The notes beneath the pieces are model-generated. The model worked only from the letters and a program-made list of their open reading frames with translations, did no database searches and was not told where the DNA came from. Of a stretch of 64,000 bases of DNA, positions 58,201-64,000 are shown in pieces. Within the stretch, counting starts at the first letter, position 1; each line of letters starts with the position of its first letter. Source of the stretch: Allium sativum (taxonomy: Eukaryota > Streptophyta > Magnoliopsida > Asparagales > Amaryllidaceae); contig CM060922.1 of assembly GCA_030737875.1 (NCBI GenBank), positions 226,965,835 through 227,029,834 on the forward strand, given 5' to 3'. Both the position numbers and the translations under genes were made by a program.

Positions 58201-61200
58201 ATTATCATACATTTCAAAATAACAATTTTAAACTTCAAAGATTGCAAAATTTACCTTTATATTTTCAAACATTCAAATTTTCAATTTCAAAAAATTAAAC
58301 CATACGTAGATTAATTTCAACTTCAATTCAATTTCAAACCAACATTTACTAAATCACTTCCAATTTAAAATTAAGGTTAATTTAGTCAATTCAAAGTCAA
58401 AATCATTCATCATTTTAATAAACTTTGCCTTGACTTTGTTATATTTCCAATTTCAAATTTCAATCAATTTGGATTTCAACTTCAAAAATTAAGTTTAAAC
58501 TTAATAACTTAATTCAAAGTATTTGTCGATTATTTCAATGTTACCATATAAGTTCAACAAAAATTCACATTTCCTTTACCAAGTCTGGCTATAGATCAAA
58601 TTAAAATGTTAAAACAATTTACTTACACAATTTCAATCCTTGAACATTTTATTTAGGAATTTAAATTCCCTTACGAAACATTTAAATAAAATCTTATATT
58701 TACAACTTCCAAATATATTATTTTAACAAATTTAACTTGACCTATTACCAGAGCTAGTAAGTAAAAGTGAATTTTGTTGAACTTATATGGTAACATTGCA
58801 ATTAATTGACAAATGATTTGAATTAATTTATTAAGTTTAAACTTAATTTTTGAAGTTGAAATCCATATTCATTGAAATTGGAAATTTGAATATAACGAAG
58901 TTAAGGCGAAGTCTATCATAGGCGTGCTGATCCATTCTTAACAATCAACACCGACTTATCCTATATATTCAATGGCAGTTCCTATTTTCTGATTAATCCA
59001 CGTTGCCCCATAAACTCATTCCCTCCTTTGGCTTTGGAATTAGGTTCTTCATTAATTGATCACTACCGATCTATCAATTGATTGGTACCGATCCATATGT
59101 TGATCAGTACTAGTTGATGCTTATGTCCTATACTTTGTCTTTTTCTTGGTCTTCTCTTCCAGTTTTGCCTTTGTCAAATAGGGCACTAGTCATGCGCCTT
59201 TAGCTTGGCACTTCTTTACATGATAAACTACCAGTCAGGAGCTGCTAAAGATTTGCGGTGACCAATCTCCCAACTTCTTTGCAACCCTAGGTATACATGC
59301 TTCGTCTCCGCTTCATTATATTTATTGTTGCATAGATTCCAATTTTGATGCATAACACACCCATCAACCCTTACAAAAGCCACCCTTGCTCCAGAATCAT
59401 GGTCATTAGATGTGCTGTCAACAAACAATCGCCATTCATGTTGATATTTTTTAGTAGTTTTAACAAACAAAGGCTACCTTATATAACCTTTGTGCATGAA
59501 CAGTTTTTAACATTTGTCCAATCTTGTGCATGAGCTATATTCTTTTTTAATGATTTAGAACTAGAGGCACTTATACATCCATGTCACGGTTTGGAATGCA
59601 ATGTATATCTTAGTAGGGTTAATTTCAATGATATTTCTTAGAAGTGGTGATACACAAAGCTTGATCATATACGTACCTACATTTTCTCTCACTGTCAGCT
59701 TACTCTATTGAGGATGCCAGCTTTTGCCATAATATATACAGCAATGTTTATTTTTCTCCATATAAACATATAAAACAATGAGACCGAGGTGAGGAAGGAG
59801 TATGATTAAAGCATATATAACTTACTGTACACAGTTCTTATGAATGTATAGTCACTTAAACCATTTTGATTTGCCTTTTTTTCCCATGTGAATTCATGAC
59901 TGTATTCATGTCTCTATGCAAGCCTATGTTTCATTCTATTCTCTTGTAATATTATGCAGGCCACCTGTGGGATACCTGAAATAGCTTTTACTACATTTGA
60001 GAACATGGAATATGGGGGCGAAGGTAAATATTTCATAAACTGGTAAATTTGTATTGCTCGAGTGTTTCTTATACTTTTGGTTTGATGATGGTTAATGAGC
60101 ATTCTTCATAATGTGGAGGATTGTGAGTCTGGATTATGGTGTCTTTATCTGCACCATGATTTAGGCTTGTTACGTTGTTCACATTTTTCCTTGTAAAAAT
60201 TGGCAACCGGCACCTCCTCAAGGTATCAAGTCCAACGCCTTTGATTGCATTAACAAAAGCCTTTCCATTGTACCTTTAGTTATTAGCAGGTTCATAAATT
60301 CTTATGTGTAAACGTGTCACCCAAATTAAATTTCTGTATACAAATGCATCTGCACCTACTTAAACATCTGTATGTATCCCATCTGTATGCATAACAGTAC
60401 TCTGCGTTACTGGAAAACATATTAAGCTGATAATGTCTCCGCATGATCCCCTTTAGGCTCCATCCAAGCTCTATACTTGAGTTTTGAGCGGGTATTGTGA
60501 CACTTTGCCTCTTCTGTTATAGCATTGACTATTGGCATCTAAACTTTTTATAACCCTCACTGCTTACCTCTTCACTCATACTCCTATTAGCAGATAATTG
60601 CTATTATCATTGCTGACATTTTCAATCTCCACGGTGCAGCCAATGCAATAGTACTCGTGTTATGTTGCAGAAATATTTCTCCAGGAGTCACTTATGTCTA
60701 CCATTATTGGCGTTTGTAATAATAAGCTAATCTTGATAGTGTCAAATTTTGTTTTCTAACCTTGGGAACTATGTCCGTTTTTGTAGATTTTATGAAACCA
60801 GACACAGATACCTATAACTGGGTGATACAGGCGTATACAAGAGCCGAAACCTATGATAGGTATTAGCTGGGTTGTTAACCACTGCCTTGATGCTTCCACG
60901 CATTTGTATTGAAATCCGACGCTTGTATTAGTAAACAAAGTATTTATTTGTTTTCATCTTTGCATTCACAGAGTGCAAGATGTGGCAGAACTGCTAGGAA
61001 TGATGATTGAAGATCACAAACGGTTGCAACCTAACGTGAAGACTTATGCGTAAGCATAAATTTACAAAACGAATGTCATCCTAAACTTATGGCTATAATT
61101 TAAGACTATTATGGATGATTGGTTATTGCTTCGTGATGTAACCATAATATTTACCAGCGAAGATGCTAATTACTCCAAAATGTTACACAAATATTTTTAG

Positions 61201-62473
61201 CACCTTGAAAGCAGAAAGCGCTTGAAAAACCAACCTTAATTAAGAGTGCAATGCAAGGACTTGAATGTTATCAGGGGATTTGGTGTTATGGAGTGGGTTT
61301 TACTTGCATAGAGAACACCGCTTAGTGGTCTAACATTTATATTATGATGCTATTTTTCAACTGGTAAAACACAAATTTAAGTGGATATACGATGCCAACC
61401 TTTCTTGATGGGATGTTTGGAACTTTGAAAGTGAAATTTTCGTTTCTACAGGTTGCTAGTTGAATGTTTTACTAAATATTGCGTAGTGAAGGAAGCAATC
61501 CGACACTTTCGAGCCTTAAAAAATATCCAAGGAGGGACTAAGGCTTTATATTGTGAAGGAAAATTTGGAGATCCACTTTCTCTATATCTCCGTGCACTGT
61601 GTCGTGAAGGTTAACCTTTCTATCCTTCAACTTTTACTTGTATTTGTGTAACCCTTTCAAATGATAATATTCTTATCGTTTGGTTTATTTGACTTTTGTT
61701 TCTATTACAAGATTGGTACATGAGTACTAAAATTTTGTTTTCCCGTGACGTTTCCCACATAACGTTTCCCACATTGCACTTACTGTTTCCTTGGAACTAG
61801 TAGAACTGGGTAATATGTAACCATGGTGCGTTAAACTACTGAGAATGTTTGAGATGGTCATGCCTGATAATGCAAAATGACATGTAGATTCTGGATAGTA
61901 ACATTTTTTATTTTTATTTTACTTCTACGACAAAATAATGGAGTAACTACGGTATTGGTAGTCTCCCTAGTAATTTAGATCGATTAGGAGTCTAAGAGTA
62001 TGTAGTGATGTGCATTAACTTAAATTAGCTGTAGCTATTTGTCAGTAACATAAAACAGTTCCATTTTGTCTGTCTGCAGGAAAAATATCGTAGTTGCACA
62101 TGATGAAGAACATGACATTTTCTCTTTTTGATACATTTTTCCTAATTACGTGTAATACTGAAATTGAATTGGAATCATAAACTTTTATAGTCTCATCTAT
62201 AATAGATTTTTTTGTCTTTTTCTTTACTAAATTCTATTTGTTTATTACATCAAACCGCATCAAATTAGTAACATGCTGAGCAGGTGTGTTATTCAAATAA
62301 CCAGGAAGGGTTGTTGACTTGTTAGAAGCTTTAGAAGCAATGGCTAAAGACAACCAGACGATACCACAAAGAGCAATGATTTTAAGTAGAAAATATCGAA
62401 CACTAGTGAGTTCTTGGATTGAACCTCTGCAGGAGGAAGCTGATGTTGGCTTTGAGATTGATTATGTTGCTAG
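52232..62473 (+). CDS. PTAC3: Plastid transcriptionally active chromosome protein 3 (pTAC3/PAP1), 5' part, eight exons
   Basis: Coding exons: 52232-52591, 53151-53322, 53406-53623, 59960-60023, 60787-60859, 60972-61049, 61452-61609, 62305-62473. All introns are GT-AG, phases agree, and the joined frame is open for 430 codons. I recognise the protein as the At3g04260 type from blocks such as AGLSPGPRSFHGL, RMATTKHFNCLLSVQ, DTYNWVIQAYTRAETYDRV, YALLVECFTKYCVVKEAIRH and RKYRTLVSSWIEPLQEEA. The family is a nuclear-encoded subunit of the plastid-encoded RNA polymerase complex in chloroplast nucleoids, needed for greening. The first 50 or so residues, Ser/Pro/Lys-rich, look like a chloroplast transit peptide. 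The visible part is helical PPR-like repeats; the C-terminal half with the SAP domain (family length about 900 residues) must lie right of the window. Exon 8 ends in a split Arg codon with donor GTTAGC. No break is seen. Confidence 0.92.
55317..55627. mobile_element. hAT-like MITE, about 311 bp
   Basis: Left end AGGCGGCGTTTGGTTTA and right end (reverse complement) AGGTAGTGTTTGGTTTA are imperfect inverted repeats. The 'GGCGTTTGGTTT' terminus is common among plant hAT-like MITEs. A clean 8-bp duplication is not evident, so boundaries are approximate. Confidence 0.5.
56024..57346. mobile_element. hAT-like non-autonomous element with GGGCTGCACA inverted ends
   Basis: GTGGGCTGCACAC at the left and TTTGTGCAGCCCTA at the right form inverted ends. 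Subterminal 'ACCCGACCC', 'GGGTCGGAT' and 'CCCAACCC' motifs recur near both ends (56090-56150 and 57215-57325). It is split by the element at 56688-57201. No transposase is seen and the target duplication is unclear. Confidence 0.5.
56688..57201. mobile_element. Nested MITE with GCCCCGCT repeats
   Basis: TTAAAGCCCCGCTAAAG at the left and the reverse complement TTAAAGTACTTAGCGGTT at the right are short inverted ends. AGCCCCGCTA-type units repeat near both ends (56691-56725, 56795-56812, 57118-57160). Flanks CTATGCAG and CTGTACAG (6 of 8 identical) could be an old 8-bp hAT duplication. Confidence 0.5.
58420..58914. repeat. Foldback palindrome, about 495 bp
   Basis: The left arm from 58420 (AAACTTTGCCTTGACTTTG) pairs with the right arm ending 58914 (reverse complement AGACTTCGCCTTAACTTCG). 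Matching continues inward through 'AAGTTTAAACTTAAT', 'GTTACCATATAAGTTCAACA', a CTCTGG/GTCTGG block, and less cleanly to about 58640 and 58690. The loop is short. It is a foldback MITE or inverted duplication; arms have diverged by roughly 15-20%. Confidence 0.75.
59228..59470 (-). pseudogene. Ty3/gypsy-type RNase H relic, antisense in PTAC3 intron 3
   Basis: An 80-codon minus-strand fragment with WRLFVDSTSNDHDSGARV, which matches the 'W.L.VDG(S/A)S...GSGAG' motif of plant Ty3-type (Athila/Ogre-like) RNase H, followed by NNKYNEAET where 'TNNEAEY' is expected. The first catalytic Asp (VDS) and the Glu (NEAE) are kept. No RT or integrase is seen next to it, so it is an isolated fossil. Confidence 0.6.
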
Positions 62474-64000
62474 GTTAGCTTCCTTTGTTACCTCTGTTAT
62501 ATGTATATAAGTTTCCATCTGTCTGCTATAGATCAATTTAAAATTTCTATGGGTATATCATTTCAATCCACAATCCCAAATTCAATAAAAAATCATTCAG
62601 GTCTGTCATTTCAATCCATAACGATTTTTTTCTATCTAATGTCCGTTCGGGTATGTATCATTTCAACCCTTGGTTATTTTTCCTAAACTAGGGAAATAAA
62701 CAACAATCACATAGCATCAATCACAGTATATATATCATCAGTGCACCTACGTGTCATATGAATATTGTGTCATATCTTGTATTCTCTGCATGAATAATAC
62801 GAAGAATAATCATAGTATTAATTTATGCAGAAAATAATCAAAATATAAATAATAGGCATTTCGATAGAAATCATCTAGTTAACAGGGGAGATAATCCTTG
62901 CAGACCTCTGAGTGAATTAGCAAAACAAAGAAAACTGCCTTTTCTATTTTATATGAATTAACCTGCGTTAGACCAACATATCATACCAAGAGCAGTGACT
63001 CCTTCTTATATAGAAGTAAACCCTTACTACTTCGACCTATTAAAGAATAAATTAAGGTTATATTGTGTATGTCAATACATACATTTACTTCCACCTTATG
63101 ATCACTTATTTGGACCAGTTCTGAAGTTTAACGGAACTATTAGCTCTAGAATCTAGATAAACAAATACCCACCTCCGTTATCAGCTTACCCAAAATATCT
63201 GCCTCCTGCACTGATTAAACTCTATTTATGCACTATATGTCTCTTTAGAAAGCAGTTTCTAAACAACTCGGTGATCACAAAGTCATCTAACCAAGACAAA
63301 TTTCAAAGTTTTGATTCCATTTCTTAAAATAGCTGCCAGTCAAAGTCTCTACCAATAAGAAATTCAAATCGACCGCGTTCATAACTGACGCAACTCAGCA
63401 ACAACAAAGAAGTTAACGTAGCTCAAATTTTCTGCTGAGTGTTAACTAAAAAATATATAAAGAAAACTTCTATTTGTTCTTCAAACTGTATTTATCTTTA
63501 TACATTAAGATATTTTACCTTTGTGTGACACATAATTAACAGAAGTTTCTTTAGTTCTATAACAAATGTGAAAATACTATGTTCATATTTTGATATATAA
63601 CCTAAACCCTGAGGCAAGGTAATACAATAAAATATTCTATAAACTTCATGTACTAATTATATGCCAAACCAGCAAATTCATCCCTCTTTAGAGTAATTTT
63701 TTCAGTTACAACTATAAATGGCAAATGCTGTTATAACTATAAATGACAGTATTAGCCTGAAATTTATATTTTAAGAATACTAAGTTAAGTTTTTATCTGC
63801 CTTTGAGAAAGCGTGTCATTTCTCATAAGAGAAGGCCATGGTCTTTATTTTAGTGCGAACCAAATGTATAGATATCGCATGCTGCTGCAACAAGTACATA
63901 ACAGAGTAAAGACAAAAACTTGGTTTTCTCTTGTATACTGATGTGTGGTAACAAAATAACATCAATGTCATATATGTAGGACTGTCAATGAATACTTTTA
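62474..64000 (+). other. PTAC3 intron 8, continues beyond window
   Basis: After the donor at 62474, 1.5 kb of AT-rich DNA follows with no sequence resembling the next conserved PTAC3 block (expected after the split Arg codon). No gene or clear transposon end is seen. The next exon should lie to the right. Confidence 0.6.

Larger units (their letters stand above)
53624..59959 (+). other. PTAC3 intron 3, 6336 bp, expanded by repeats
   Basis: Donor GTAATA, acceptor TATGCAG. Other introns of this gene in the window are 83-763 bp. Inside are a MITE-like element (55317-55627), a larger hAT-like element (56024-57346) with another nested in it, a foldback (58420-58914) and an RNase H relic (59228-59470). 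In 53624-55316 and 57347-58419 I see only AT-rich sequence, with short repeats near 54440-54640 and a G/T-rich 'GGGTCGG...' patch near 54870-55110. Confidence 0.8.

Noticed and set aside
58068..58314. Two Phe/Ile/Asn-rich frames in PTAC3 intron 3
   Set aside because: Overlapping frames of AT-rich intron DNA with no conserved motif.
1..64000. tRNA, rRNA, CRISPR or bacterial-type operon features
   Set aside because: No cloverleaf, rRNA block or spacer array was seen; tRNA-like strings are only primer-binding sites of retrotransposons.

Overview
The window looks like a repeat-dense stretch of a flowering-plant nuclear genome, most likely a eudicot. The evidence is AT-rich DNA, GT-AG introns, layered LTR retrotransposons of plant lineages (Tekay/Del-like chromovirus, SIRE-like and other Ty1/copia, Athila-like), small DNA transposons, and one recognisable nuclear gene for a plastid protein. 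I cannot name the species.

Layout. From 1 to about 51.7 kb almost everything is nested transposable element DNA. An old long LTR (family B, copy B1, minus strand) occupies 1-418, 13511-16670 and 26252-27198. It is split by two insertions. Element A (419-13505, minus strand, 5-bp target duplication TCTCC) has two LTRs of about 6 kb around an internal region of only about 1 kb. Element C (16671-26251, plus strand) is a pol-less SIRE-like copia element with a truncated 5' LTR. Next come a decayed A/B-like LTR relic (about 27.25-28.9 kb), a CACTA-like transposon end (28.9-29.15 kb), and a gene-like stretch split by a defective copia element E (30267-35183, minus strand, TSD CTCGA/CTTGA). A second family B LTR (B2, plus strand, about 37.1-42.5 kb and 50.4-51.04 kb) is interrupted by F, a young non-autonomous Athila-like element (42533-50396, TSD ACTAT) with almost identical 1.16-kb LTRs. 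F carries one Asn/Phe/Gln-rich 557-codon ORF instead of gag-pol. Two LTR stubs (51043-51214 and 51215-51702) close the block.

From about 51.98 kb to the right edge lies the only host gene I can identify: the 5' part of PTAC3 (PAP1; Arabidopsis At3g04260 type), a subunit of the plastid-encoded RNA polymerase complex. Eight coding exons (52232-62473) give about 430 codons. The SAP-domain half lies beyond the window. Its third intron is 6.3 kb and has collected MITE-like elements, a roughly 495-bp foldback palindrome and an antisense Ty3-type RNase H relic.

The most unusual items are the giant-LTR/minimal-internal element A, the Athila-like element F with its prion-like ORF, the triplicated in-frame motif inside element C, the foldback in the PTAC3 intron, and an open frame that copia E appears to have interrupted. 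All similarity statements come from reading and aligning by eye; no searches were run.
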